64,000 bases of DNA from Kribbella pittospori (GCF_004331465.1 NZ_SJKB01000005.1:310001-374000), one strand, 5' to 3'. Positions 41,771-49,718 are shown, numbered from the stretch's first letter. Notes: a model not told the origin generated them from the sequence alone. Made by a program: numbers and translations.

Positions 41771-42722
41771 TTTCCGTCGCCCCGCACGCTCGCAACAGCC
41801 GGTGGGCGAGTTCCTCGGTCGCCTCGACCAGTTCCGGGCATCCGATCACGCGGTACGGCGTCTGGATCGCGGTCAGCTGGGAGGCGTACCAGTCGGGTTC
41901 GTCCGTGCTCGCGGTGAGCCTGGTGCGGTCGGCGTCGATGGCCTCCAGGCGGCCCATGCTGCGGGAGATCCAGCATCTGGCCCGCTCCAGCGGCGCATCG
42001 ATGACGACCTCGATCTTGTACTTCCAGCCCATCGCCAGGTGCTCCTCGACCAGCGCCAGCGCATCGAGGTCGGCCGGTGGCGTGAACGCTTCGGGCCGGG
42101 TTTCGATACCGCGAACTTTGTCGACCCGCAGGATGCGCCGGGCGTTCTTGGCGAGCGACCAGCAGAGCAGGTACCAGCGACCCCGGCGGACGACGACCGC
42201 CCAGGGGTCCACCTCCATCGACCACTCCTCGCCCGGGCTCCGCTCGTACCGGAGGACGACCCGCCGGCAGTCGGCGCTGTCCGAGACCAGCTGAGCCGTG
42301 ATCGCCGGGTCCGGCGTGCGAGCGCCGGGATCCGGTCCGCGGGCGCTGACCCGGCGTACGGCGTCGGTCGAACGGGCGATGGGCTCGGGGAGAACGCGGA
42401 TGATCTTGCCGAGCGCGACCTCCACCGGATCATCGGCGCCGCGCGGACCCTCGAGCACCGCCATCACCAGCCCGAGTGCCTCGGTCTGGCTGAACATCAG
42501 CGGTGCGAGTCGCAGGCCGCGGCCGACCCGGTAGCCGCCGTACGGGCCGCGGACCGACTCGATCGGGATGTCGGCCTCGCGCAGGATCGCGACGTAGCGC
42601 CGGGCGGCGCGCTCGGAGACACCGAGCTTGTCCCCCAGTTGGTCGGCCGTGATGCCCGGACTGTTCTGGATCAGCTCCAGCACCATCAGGGTCCGGGCCG
42701 TCGGACTCACGTCGTACGCCAT
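41751..42722 (-). CDS. WYL-domain transcriptional regulator
   Basis: A 323-residue protein. The N-terminal HTH_11 winged helix (TLMVLELIQNSPGITADQLG, SERAARRYVAILREADIPIE, RGPYGGYRV) is followed by a WYL domain (~140-220: VLRYERSPGEEWSMEVDPWA, VVRRGRWYLLCWS, RILRVDKVRG) and a WCX-like C-terminus. WYL regulators sense nucleic acid or nucleotide ligands. It is divergent from the DinB gene at 42775 across 52 bp containing an inverted repeat, a likely target. Confidence 0.9.
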   Translation of the reverse strand: MAYDVSPTARTLMVLELIQNSPGITADQLGDKLGVSERAARRYVAILREADIPIESVRGPYGGYRVGRGLRLAPLMFSQTEALGLVMAVLEGPRGADDPVEVALGKIIRVLPEPIARSTDAVRRVSARGPDPGARTPDPAITAQLVSDSADCRRVVLRYERSPGEEWSMEVDPWAVVVRRGRWYLLCWSLAKNARRILRVDKVRGIETRPEAFTPPADLDALALVEEHLAMGWKYKIEVVIDAPLERARCWISRSMGRLEAIDADRTRLTASTDEPDWYASQLTAIQTPYRVIGCPELVEATEELAHRLLRACGATETVGGQV

Positions 42723-42731
42723 ACGTCACCA

Positions 42732-42767
42732 TTCCGGAAGTAGTCCGTCCGGAACCGAGGGTAGCGT
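42732..42767 (+). promoter_or_regulatory. Inverted repeat and promoter in the WYL-DinB divergent region
   Basis: TTCCGGA (42732-42738) and TCCGGAA (42748-42754) are exact inverted copies 9 nt apart. TAGCGT (42762-42767) lies 7 nt before ATG 42775, a leaderless layout. CCGTCCGGA, 8 nt, TAGCGT also weakly resembles the RecA-NDp pattern. The repeat would suit a dimeric WYL regulator covering the -35 region. Confidence 0.5.
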
Positions 42768-42774
42768 GCCGCGC

Positions 42775-43311
42775 ATGGACCTGAACACCATGACGGAACT
42801 GCCCGCCGCCGGCGACGAGATCCAGACGCTGCTCGGCGTACTCGACCGCAATCGCCGCACCTTCGCCTGGAAGTGCTTCGGGCTCGACGCGGCCGGTATG
42901 AACACGCGACTCGCGCCGTCCACGATGACTCTGGGCGGCTTGGTCAAGCATCTGGCACTGGTCGAGGACGACATGTTCTCGAACCGTCTGTTCGGACGGG
43001 ATCCCGGCGTGCCATGGAACGCCGTGGACTGGGACGCTGACCCGGACTGGGAGTGGCGGACCGCGGCCGACGACTCCCCCGAGGAGTTGCAGGCGTTGTG
43101 GGAGGCCGCTGTGGAGCGCGCCCACGCGTCGGTGGCCGAGGCACTGGCCGACGGCGGGATGGGCAAGGTCGGCAAGACGGACGACGGGCAGAACCTGCGC
43201 CGGATGGTGGCGGACATGATCGAGGAGTACGCGCGACACACCGGCCACGCCGATCTGATCCGCGAATCGATCGACGGCCTGGTCGGAGAGGGCCAACCGC
43301 TGCCGCAGTAA
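42775..43311 (+). CDS. DinB-family protein
   Basis: A 178-residue four-helix-bundle protein: ELPAAGDEIQTLLGVLDRNR, MTLGGLVKHLALVEDDMFSN (first metal His) and MIEEYARHTGHADLIRESID (HxxxH pair). This is the DinB/DUF664 metal site. A thiol-dependent transfer reaction is expected but unproven. ATG 42775 lies 7 nt after TAGCGT. It is flanked by two WYL regulators. Confidence 0.88.
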   Translation: MDLNTMTELPAAGDEIQTLLGVLDRNRRTFAWKCFGLDAAGMNTRLAPSTMTLGGLVKHLALVEDDMFSNRLFGRDPGVPWNAVDWDADPDWEWRTAADDSPEELQALWEAAVERAHASVAEALADGGMGKVGKTDDGQNLRRMVADMIEEYARHTGHADLIRESIDGLVGEGQPLPQ

Positions 43312-43313
43312 GT

Positions 43314-43328
43314 GCTCACTCGGTGAGC
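43314..43328. promoter_or_regulatory. 15-bp palindrome before the second WYL gene
   Basis: GCTCAC-TCG-GTGAGC is a perfect inverted repeat located 2 bp after the DinB stop and 23 bp before the WYL start at 43352. It is most likely an operator for the regulator; a weak hairpin at the DinB gene end is an alternative. Confidence 0.5.
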
Positions 43329-43351
43329 GGTTTGTCTGCGAGCATGAAGGA

Positions 43352-44296
43352 GTGCGCGCGGATCGACTGGTGGCTGTCTTGCTGCTGATGCAGGCTCGGG
43401 GCCGGGTGACCGCTGCCGAGGTGGCCGGCGAACTCGAGATCTCGGTCGCGACCGCGCGGCGCGATCTCGAGGCGCTGTCCACCGCGGGCATCCCGGTCTA
43501 TCCGCAGCCCGGTCGCAACGGTGGCTGGCAACTCATCGGCGGCGCCCGTACTGATCTCAGCGGACTGACTGCCACCGAGGCACAGGCGTTGTTCCTGCTG
43601 GTCGGTCCGGCCGCCTCGATCGCACCCGATGCGAAGGCAGCGCTGCGGAAGCTGGTGCGGGCGCTGCCAGACACCTTCCGCGAACACGCGCAGGCGGCGG
43701 CCGAGGCGGTGGTGATCGACCCGGCGCGCTGGGGCGAGCACGTGAAGGAGCGACCGGAGCTGGTGCGTCGGTTGCAGGATGCCGTCGTACGGCGGCTGAA
43801 GGTGCGGCTCGAGTACGGCGGACGCGGGCGTGATCCGTCGGAGCGAGTGGTCGATCCACTCGGGCTCGTGGACAAGGACGACGTCTGGTACTTGATCGCG
43901 TGGACCGAGAGGGGTCAGCGGACGTTCCGGGTCGATCGGGTCGCGTCGGCGGAGGTGACCGCGGAGACGTTCGAGCGGCCGGCCGACTTCGATCTGTCCG
44001 CCGCCTGGGAAGACATCGTCGACCGGATGGAGGAACGGCGGTCCGGTCTGACGGCGACCGTGCTGATGGACGAGCGGTTCGTCTGGGTGATGCAGGACCG
44101 GCTCGGGCGCAACTGCGAGGTCGACGGCATGGAGGGCGACCGGGCGCGGCTGAAGGTGACCGCGCCGACTCCCCTGATGATCGCGCAGCATCTGGCCGGC
44201 TGGGGCGGCTCGATCGAGGTGGTCGATCCGCCCTCGGTGCAAGCAGAGCTGGCGCGACTCGGCCAGGAACTCGCCGACCGCTACAGCGAGATCTGA
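43352..44296 (+). CDS. WYL-domain transcriptional regulator
   Basis: A 314-residue regulator starting at GTG. Winged helix: LLLMQARGRVTAAEVAGELE, SVATARRDLEALSTAGIPVY, NGGWQLIGG. WYL domain ~135-215 (VRLEYGGRGRDPSERVVDPL, KDDVWYLIAWTERGQRTFRV). C-terminal region to 314 with WVMQDRLGRNCEVDGMEGDR. It is a paralog of the regulator at 41751 and shares the DinB gene between them. Its end overlaps the convergent GNAT gene by 16 bp. Confidence 0.9.
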   Translation: MRADRLVAVLLLMQARGRVTAAEVAGELEISVATARRDLEALSTAGIPVYPQPGRNGGWQLIGGARTDLSGLTATEAQALFLLVGPAASIAPDAKAALRKLVRALPDTFREHAQAAAEAVVIDPARWGEHVKERPELVRRLQDAVVRRLKVRLEYGGRGRDPSERVVDPLGLVDKDDVWYLIAWTERGQRTFRVDRVASAEVTAETFERPADFDLSAAWEDIVDRMEERRSGLTATVLMDERFVWVMQDRLGRNCEVDGMEGDRARLKVTAPTPLMIAQHLAGWGGSIEVVDPPSVQAELARLGQELADRYSEI

Positions 44297-44715
44297 TACA
44301 GGATGAAGCCGCGGTTCTCGGCGACCTGGTCGTAGAGGCGGCGAGCAGTCGCGTTGCTCTCGTGCGTCGACCAGTAGACCCGGCCGCACCCGCGCTCCTT
44401 CGCCCAATCGGTGACGGCGGCAATCAACGCCCGAGCCGCACCCTTCCCCCGCGCTTGCGAAGCGGTGAACAGGTCCTGCAGATAGCAGGAGTCCGGCGCC
44501 GTCGTACTCGCGTGGGTCAGGAAGTGCGCGATGCCGACCAGTTGCCCGTCGAGCCGCGCGCCGAGCGCGTGGATCTCGTCGGCGCGCCGGAACCGCGTCC
44601 AGGCCTGGTCGAAGAACTCCGGTGGCATCGTGCGTCCGTAGAACTCGTTGTACCCGGCAAACAGTCGCTGCCAGTCGTCACGGTCGGTAGGTTCCAGCGG
44701 GCCGATGGTGAGCAT
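44281..44715 (-). CDS. GNAT-family N-acetyltransferase
   Basis: A 144-residue GNAT protein: LEPTDRDDWQRLFAGYNEFY, QLVGIAHFLTHAST, YLQDLFTASQARGKGAARAL (acetyl-CoA loop ARGKGAA), ESNATARRLYDQVAENRGFI. The sequence resembles small-molecule or polyamine-type acetyltransferases. ATG 44715 lies 6 nt after CAGCGT on this strand, a probable leaderless start; a longer start at 44733 adds six residues and lacks support. Confidence 0.87.
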   Translation of the reverse strand: MLTIGPLEPTDRDDWQRLFAGYNEFYGRTMPPEFFDQAWTRFRRADEIHALGARLDGQLVGIAHFLTHASTTAPDSCYLQDLFTASQARGKGAARALIAAVTDWAKERGCGRVYWSTHESNATARRLYDQVAENRGFILYQISL

Positions 44716-44808
44716 GGCGGCACGCTGCCACACCGATGGCCCGGATGGCCCGGTGGGGTGAGTAGGGTGCCTGGGTTTGGTGTCCCTCTCGATTCTCAGG
44801 AAGCGTCC

Positions 44809-45705
44809 GTGACCACATCACCACCGCAACCGCCGCAGAATCCGTACCCCGGTCAGCCGGGCGGTTACGGACCTCCGCCGGAGCAGTTCCCCCAGTACAC
44901 CCAGCCCGAGCAGCCGACCCAGCCGCCTGGGCAGTACCCAGGCCCACAGCCGGTCCAGGCCTACCAGCAGCAGCCATTCCACCAGGCGCCGCAGCAGCCA
45001 GGTCAGCAAGGCCAGTTCCCGCCACCAGGTCAGCAGGCTCCACAGGACCACTTCGCGCAGCAGCCGCTGCCGGCGTACCCCGGCGCGCAGATGGGTCTGC
45101 AGTGCCGGTTCTGTGGTTCCTTCCCGGCGGTCGAGGCGACCGTGCGCGGGCACCAGGGCCTGATCATCCTGATGCGGTTCCTGAAGCTGCAGGGACCGTT
45201 CTGCCGGACCTGCGGTATCGCGACCGTCCGGGACATGACCTCGAAGAGCCTGTGGCAGGGCTGGTGGGGTATCGGGTCGTCGATCATCAACCCGATCACG
45301 ATGCTGATGAACATCGGCCCGATGCAGAAGTTCAAGAGCCTGCCCGAGCCGGCGCCGGGTGCGCCGGGCCGGCCGATGGATCCGGGCAAGCCGCTGTTCC
45401 GGCGCCCGGCGATCCTCGGTCTGCTGCTCCCGATCCTGGTGATCGCCGCGATCGTGATCGCCAACCTCAGTACGACCACCACCTCGGAGGCCGCCGTCGG
45501 TCAGTGCGTGGTGAACAACGGCACGGCGGACGACCCCGACGTCAAGGTGGTCGACTGCACGTCGTCCGAGGCGGCGTACAAGATCATCGGCAAGCTCGAC
45601 GACAGCACGGACGACTCCCAGTGCGACCAGTTCGAGGGCGTCGAGGCGTCGTACACCGTTGAGAGGGGCTCCACGAAGTACACGCTCTGCCTGGCGCCGG
45701 TCTGA
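44809..45705 (+). CDS. LppU/SCO3897-like membrane protein with Pro/Gln-rich N-terminus and Cys pairs
   Basis: A 298-residue protein. Residues 1-~95 are a low-complexity Pro/Gln/Tyr-rich cytosolic region. CRFCG (~99) and CRTCG (~132) look like a split zinc ribbon. A single membrane helix, AILGLLLPILVIAAIVIANL, lies at ~202-221. The extracellular C-terminus has GQCVVNNG, VVDCTSSEAAYKIIGKLDDS, QCDQFEG and YTLCLAPV, four Cys likely in two disulfides as in LppU-like proteins. GTG 44809 follows AGGAAG. Function unknown. A strong hairpin terminator follows. Confidence 0.82.
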   Translation: MTTSPPQPPQNPYPGQPGGYGPPPEQFPQYTQPEQPTQPPGQYPGPQPVQAYQQQPFHQAPQQPGQQGQFPPPGQQAPQDHFAQQPLPAYPGAQMGLQCRFCGSFPAVEATVRGHQGLIILMRFLKLQGPFCRTCGIATVRDMTSKSLWQGWWGIGSSIINPITMLMNIGPMQKFKSLPEPAPGAPGRPMDPGKPLFRRPAILGLLLPILVIAAIVIANLSTTTTSEAAVGQCVVNNGTADDPDVKVVDCTSSEAAYKIIGKLDDSTDDSQCDQFEGVEASYTVERGSTKYTLCLAPV

Positions 45706-45712
45706 TCAGCGA

Positions 45713-45737
45713 GGGGCCGGCCGTCGTGGCCGGCCCC
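45713..45737. terminator. Bidirectional hairpin terminator
   Basis: GGGGCCGGCC (45713-45722), loop GTCGT, GGCCGGCCCC (45728-45737): a perfect 10-bp GC stem between two convergent genes, ending on the first base of the deaminase stop. There is no T tract, as is common in actinobacteria. Confidence 0.8.
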
Positions 45738-46177
45738 TACGGGTAGTACCCGTCGACCGGTACGCGCGCCTCGTCGTACAGGGCAGGTCCTTCCTGCGGT
45801 ACGGCGGGGAAGCTGCCGGTCGACTTGAGTCCGTTCAACTGCTCACCGGACAGTGCGTAGACGACCCGGCCGAGGCCGGACCGGGCGAGCGCGCCGGAGC
45901 ACATCTCGCACGGCTGGCAACTGGTGTACATGGTCGTGCCCGCGGCCGCCTCGGCATCGAGGTTGCGCGCCGCCCAGACGGCGAGCTTCAGCTCCGGATG
46001 GAAGCTGATGTCGCCCTCGGTGATGCTCGTGTTCTGCTCCTCGGCCAGGACGGTCCCGTCCGGTCCGACCAGGAGCGACCCGAACGGCGGGTTGCCGGCC
46101 TGGCGCGCGGCCGCGGCCAGTTCGATCGCGCGGCGGAGGAAGCCTTCTGCTTCGGGGGTCACGTGTTCTCCCATCAT
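45737..46177 (-). CDS. Nucleoside/guanine-deaminase-like protein
   Basis: A 146-residue CDA-fold deaminase: ARQAGNPPFGSLLVGPDGTV, then FHPELKLAVWAARNL giving the zinc His and catalytic Glu (HPE instead of the common HAE), and TSCQPCEMCSGALARSGLGR giving the PCxxC zinc Cys pair. It should deaminate a purine or related base. ATG 46177 or 46174 starts inside the stop of the upstream LLM gene (ATGATGA), so the pair is coupled. Confidence 0.88.
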   Translation of the reverse strand: MMGEHVTPEAEGFLRRAIELAAAARQAGNPPFGSLLVGPDGTVLAEEQNTSITEGDISFHPELKLAVWAARNLDAEAAAGTTMYTSCQPCEMCSGALARSGLGRVVYALSGEQLNGLKSTGSFPAVPQEGPALYDEARVPVDGYYP

Positions 46178-47010
46178 CGGTGCGCGGCGATCGTCGCCAG
46201 CGCCTGCCAGGCCACCTCGGGCCGTTCGGTTTCGGCGGGATCACCCACGAAGGGGTCCAGTACGACGCTCCGCGCGCCGAGATCGCGGAGTGCGTCGAGG
46301 TCGGCGAGAACCTGTTCGAGCGAGCCCTCGCCCGCGACTCTCTCGTCATCGGGCAGCGGCTCCGTCGTCAGCCGGAGCAGGATCCGCGGCGCGAACTCCG
46401 GTACCGGCCGGTCCTCCTCGGCGGCGATCGACCGCAGCCGGTCCATTGCTGCACGCAACCAGTCGACCCGCTCCCGCAGGGGGTGCCACGCGTCGCCGTA
46501 CCGGACCGCCCGGCGCATCCCCGCCATACTGCGCCCGCCGATCCAGAGCGGCGGTCGACCGCCGCCGCCGTAGTCCTTCTCGTCCGCCCACGCCTCGCGG
46601 AGCACCGCGAGCAGCTCGTCGGTCTCGCGCCCGCGGCGAGTGAAGTCCGCACCGAGTGCCTCGAACTCCTGCCGGGCCCAGCCGGAGCCGACACCGAGCA
46701 CCAACCGGCCGCCGCTCAGTTGCTGGAGGTTCGCCGCCATCCTTGCCACCAGCAACGGATGCCGGTACGGCGCGATCAGCACGGTGGTGCCCAGCCTGAT
46801 CCCGTCGGTGATCCCGGCGAGCCAGCTCAGCGTGGTGAACGGTTCGTAGAACGGCGCCGGATACTGCTCGGCGACATCCGGCGTGATCACGACATGATCG
46901 GACACCATCAGCAGGTCGTAGCCGAGACCCTCCACGGTCCGGGCCCAGCCGCGCAGCCGGTCCGGATTCGTGCCGGGACCGAAGTTCGGGACATTCACAC
47001 CAAGTTCCAC
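46174..47010 (-). CDS. LLM-class F420-dependent oxidoreductase
   Basis: A 278-residue luciferase-like TIM barrel: ELGVNVPNFGPGTNPDRLRG, GYDLLMVSDHVVI, IRLGTTVLIAPYRHPLLVAR, LSGGRLVLGVGSGWARQEFE, RPPLWIGGRSMAGMRRAVRY. These are typical F420-binding LLM signatures. The start is GTG 47010, 7 nt after TAGCCT, so probably leaderless. It forms a coupled pair with the deaminase and is divergent from the Lrp regulator. Confidence 0.9.
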   Translation of the reverse strand: MELGVNVPNFGPGTNPDRLRGWARTVEGLGYDLLMVSDHVVITPDVAEQYPAPFYEPFTTLSWLAGITDGIRLGTTVLIAPYRHPLLVARMAANLQQLSGGRLVLGVGSGWARQEFEALGADFTRRGRETDELLAVLREAWADEKDYGGGGRPPLWIGGRSMAGMRRAVRYGDAWHPLRERVDWLRAAMDRLRSIAAEEDRPVPEFAPRILLRLTTEPLPDDERVAGEGSLEQVLADLDALRDLGARSVVLDPFVGDPAETERPEVAWQALATIAAHR

Positions 47011-47017
47011 GCCATTC

Positions 47018-47098
47018 AGGCTATCGAGGTGAATGCCCGGTTTTGAAGGGATTCCTCCCGGCGTACGGCGGGATCGGCCGGGAAATCACCGGTAATAT
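47018..47098. promoter_or_regulatory. Divergent leaderless promoters of the LLM and Lrp genes
   Basis: Minus strand: TAGCCT (47018-47023), 7 nt before GTG 47010. Plus strand: TAATAT (47093-47098), 6 nt before ATG 47105. Both lack ribosome sites. The 94-bp gap is the expected place for Lrp binding. Confidence 0.55.
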
Positions 47099-47104
47099 CG
47101 CGGC

Positions 47105-47566
47105 ATGACCGAGACTCTCGATCCGACCGACTGGGCCATCCTGGTCGAGTTGCAGCACGACGCGCGGATGTCGCTGACCGAGCTCGGCCGCCGGGTGAAC
47201 CTCAGCGCGTCCGCAGCGACCGAACGGGTGCGCCGGCTCGAGTCGACCGGCGTCATCAGCGGCTACCGGGCCGACGTCGACCTGACCAAGGTCGGGTACG
47301 CCGTGCTCGCGGTCGTCCGGCTGAAGTATCCGGGCAACAAGCACGAGCCGCTCCGCCAGTTGCTCAAGGAGCGGCACGAGATCCTGGAATGCCTGCGTAC
47401 CACCGGCGACGACTGCTACACGCTCAAGGTCGCCGCGGCGTCGATGCCGCACCTGGAGGAACTCGTCAACGAGCTCACCGAGTTCGGCAGCACCACGACC
47501 AACCTCGTCTACACCCAGACCCAGCCGTACCGCGGTCCGCAGGCCGCGCCCGGCGAAACCCGGTAG
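47105..47566 (+). CDS. Lrp/AsnC-family transcriptional regulator
   Basis: A 153-residue regulator: LDPTDWAILVELQHDARMSL, TELGRRVNLSASAATERVRR, LESTGVISGYRADVDLTKVG (AsnC-type helix-turn-helix), then a RAM ligand domain with VLAVVRLKYPGNKHEPLRQL and LECLRTTGDDCYTLKVAAAS. Ligands are usually amino acids. The divergent LLM-deaminase pair is a likely target. The start is probably leaderless. Confidence 0.92.
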   Translation: MTETLDPTDWAILVELQHDARMSLTELGRRVNLSASAATERVRRLESTGVISGYRADVDLTKVGYAVLAVVRLKYPGNKHEPLRQLLKERHEILECLRTTGDDCYTLKVAAASMPHLEELVNELTEFGSTTTNLVYTQTQPYRGPQAAPGETR

Positions 47567-47599
47567 CGGTCAGCGGCCGGAGTTGAGAGCGTTGGCCGG

Positions 47600-48445
47600 G
47601 TGACTCTGAACGTCCTCGGCATCGAGGTCTCCCCCGCCCTGCTCGCGCACTGGGTCGACTGGCTCGCGCCCGACGTCCAGCCGTTCTACGTCACCAGGCA
47701 ACAGGCGAAGCAATGGGATCTTGTGACGGACAACCGTGGGCCGACGCGGGAGCAACGCGACACCTATCGCGTCTACCGGCTGGACAGCTCCGCAACCCAC
47801 GTGGCCTGGCTGGACGAACCGACGTACGCCGTGTTGCCGAAGCCGACGCGGGCCGCACTGGTCCGCGCGCAGGTCCGTCACAACCGCGGCGAGGTACCGA
47901 CCGTACGGCGGTGGCACTCGATGCTCGATCCGGCGATCCGCCGGCAAGCGGACGGCCACCGGTTCGTCTGGTGGAAGTCTCTGCTCGAGGACCGGGCCGA
48001 GCTCGTGCTCCCACACGTTGTCAGCGAGGACATCGGACCGAGTCGGCACACCGAGGTCCGCGAGTGGCCGTCCACGCTCCCCCGCGTCCGGGAGCTCGCC
48101 GGGACCTTCGCCGCGGGCAGCGGACCCAACTGCTTCGGAACCGTCATGGCAGCGGCCGGGGTCGAGGGAGCGGACCAGGTCTGGATGGTGCGCGAGCCCT
48201 TCGAGGAGTGGCTGGCAGGCAACACAGTCCCGCGCGGACGGGACGACGTGCCGGGGACCGTCTTCGTTTGGCGGAACCTGAATGGGCTCGTGGAGCACGC
48301 GGCGATCACCATCGGCGGCGGGTGGATGCTGCACAAGCCGTCGCAGTCGTGGATGACACCACGCAAGATCCGCACGGTCGCGGAGGTCAAGCGCAGTACG
48401 AGGACTGCCGGCTGGCGACTGGAGCGCCGTAGGCTGTCGATGTGA
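47600..48445 (+). CDS. Uncharacterised protein with papain-like (NlpC/CHAP-like) C-terminal part
   Basis: A 281-residue protein that I do not recognise as a whole. Residues ~1-150 are unassigned (WVDWLAPDVQPFYVTRQQAK, YRVYRLDSSATHVAWLDEPT). Residues ~170-260 contain SGPNCFGTVMAAAG, VWRNLNGLVEHAAITIGGGW and MLHKPSQSWMTP, an order of Cys, then His, then polar residue like NlpC/P60 or CHAP cysteine hydrolases. No signal peptide is seen, so a cytosolic role is more likely. GTG 47600 follows GAGCGT by 7 nt. It is coupled (GTGA) to the next gene. Confidence 0.6.
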   Translation: MTLNVLGIEVSPALLAHWVDWLAPDVQPFYVTRQQAKQWDLVTDNRGPTREQRDTYRVYRLDSSATHVAWLDEPTYAVLPKPTRAALVRAQVRHNRGEVPTVRRWHSMLDPAIRRQADGHRFVWWKSLLEDRAELVLPHVVSEDIGPSRHTEVREWPSTLPRVRELAGTFAAGSGPNCFGTVMAAAGVEGADQVWMVREPFEEWLAGNTVPRGRDDVPGTVFVWRNLNGLVEHAAITIGGGWMLHKPSQSWMTPRKIRTVAEVKRSTRTAGWRLERRRLSM

Positions 48446-49224
48446 GGCTTCTCGTCACTGGGGCCGCCGGCTTCCTGGGGCGTGAGGTCGTGCGGCTGGC
48501 TGGGCATGACGTCGTTCCGACGTACCACAGGGCTGCAGTCGCAGGCGGGGTTCGGATGGATGTCCGGGACCGTGGCGAGGTCGCGGATGTGCTGCGTCGG
48601 GTCCGTCCCGACGGCATCATCCACGCCGCGTTCAGGCAGTCCGACTGGGAGACCACTGCCGATGGAGCAGCCCACCTCGCCGTTGCCGCGAGAGGTGCCC
48701 GACTGGTGTTCGTGTCGACGGATGTGGTGTTCGGCGGTGGCGATCAGCCGTACGACGAGGACGCGGCGCCGTGCCCGGTGACGCCGTACGGCGCGGCGAA
48801 GGCGGCCGCCGAGACGACGATCCGCGCGGTCGATCCTTCCGCGGTCATCGCACGTACGTCGATCATCGTCGGAAGCGACGGTACGTCGGCCAGCGAACGG
48901 CTCGTGCACGCATTGGCGAGCGGACAGTCGGGAGCACTGTTCGCCGGCAACATCCGGTGCCCGGTCCACGTCAGTGACCTGGCCGCCGCGCTACTCGAGC
49001 TGCTGGAGTCCGACCATACCGGCACGGCTCACGTGGCCGGCCCGGACGCCGTCAGCCGACTGGACCTCGGCCGGTTGATCGCGGCCCGCGACGGCCTCGA
49101 CCCGGACACGTTGCCATTCGTGCCAGGCCGGCCGTCGGACGTTCGCCTCGACAGCCGGAAGACACAGAAGCTCCTCACCACCCGCCTGCGTCCGGTAGCG
49201 GAGTTCCTCAAGAACCCGGCGTGA
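48442..49224 (+). CDS. RmlD-like NAD-dependent epimerase/dehydratase
   Basis: A 260-residue extended SDR: LLVTGAAGFLGREVVRLAGH (GxxGxxG), DVLRRVRPDGIIHAAFRQSD, VSTDVVFGG, YDEDAAPCPVTPYGAAKAAA (YxxxK), AVIARTSIIVG. The VFGG and PVTPYG phrases match dTDP-4-dehydrorhamnose reductase-like proteins, but no rhamnose genes are near. GTG 48442 overlaps the previous stop by 4 bases. The end overlaps the convergent MarR gene by 17 bp. Confidence 0.87.
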   Translation: MRLLVTGAAGFLGREVVRLAGHDVVPTYHRAAVAGGVRMDVRDRGEVADVLRRVRPDGIIHAAFRQSDWETTADGAAHLAVAARGARLVFVSTDVVFGGGDQPYDEDAAPCPVTPYGAAKAAAETTIRAVDPSAVIARTSIIVGSDGTSASERLVHALASGQSGALFAGNIRCPVHVSDLAAALLELLESDHTGTAHVAGPDAVSRLDLGRLIAARDGLDPDTLPFVPGRPSDVRLDSRKTQKLLTTRLRPVAEFLKNPA

Positions 49225-49648
49225 GGTGGCGGGCCAGGACCTCGAGTGCGTCCATGACCTCCTGCCGGTCCTTCGGGTCGTCCGAGCCGAGCGCTGCCGT
49301 GAGAGCGTCCTCGATTCCGGTGGCCCGAACCTCCGCGACCCGGGCGGACACCGTCTCCGACTGGTGCACGAGAGCGCGCCGGCGGTCCACCGGATCCGGT
49401 GCGGTGTCCACCGACCCTGCCTCCTTGAGCCGGGCAACGGCCGTCGACACCTGACTCTGCGGCAGACCGGTCCGGGCGGCGATCTCCCCCACCGCGCTGC
49501 CGGGATGCGCGGCGATGTCGCTCGCCACGATCAGCACCATGCGCGCGCTCCCGGCGTACCGGCCTGCGCCACCCGGCGGCTCCGGCAGCGCGTCCTCACC
49601 GATCTTCATCAGCGTCCGCCCGAGCAGGAAGAGCTCAACACCGTTCAC
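49208..49648 (-). CDS. MarR-family transcriptional regulator
   Basis: A 146-residue winged-helix protein: MVLIVASDIAAHPGSAVGEI, AARTGLPQSQVSTAVARLKE (recognition helix), AGSVDTAPDPVDRRRALVHQ (the DPxDRR wing), and a C-terminal dimer helix. The start is GTG 49648. It is divergent from the alpha/beta hydrolase at 49719; the 70-bp AT-rich gap holds palindromic sites, so it probably represses that gene and itself. Confidence 0.88.
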   Translation of the reverse strand: MNGVELFLLGRTLMKIGEDALPEPPGGAGRYAGSARMVLIVASDIAAHPGSAVGEIAARTGLPQSQVSTAVARLKEAGSVDTAPDPVDRRRALVHQSETVSARVAEVRATGIEDALTAALGSDDPKDRQEVMDALEVLARHLTPGS

Positions 49649-49658
49649 GTGCGCAATC

Positions 49659-49690
49659 TACATCGAATTCGATTCATTCATATTGATGTA
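49659..49690. promoter_or_regulatory. Operator-like palindromes between MarR and hydrolase
   Basis: ATCGAATTCGAT (49662-49673) is a perfect 12-bp palindrome. TACATC (49659-49664) and GATGTA (49685-49690) form an outer inverted repeat. The gap is markedly AT-rich for this window. Both MarR and hydrolase promoters must lie here. Confidence 0.6.
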
Positions 49691-49718
49691 TCTGTTTCGA
49701 TGGATTAATCTCAGGGCC

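Noticed and set aside
44809..45100. A repeat array in the Pro/Gln-rich coding segment
   Set aside because: The repetition is low-complexity protein (Pro, Gln, Tyr) without constant unit length, typical of actinobacterial membrane-protein tails.
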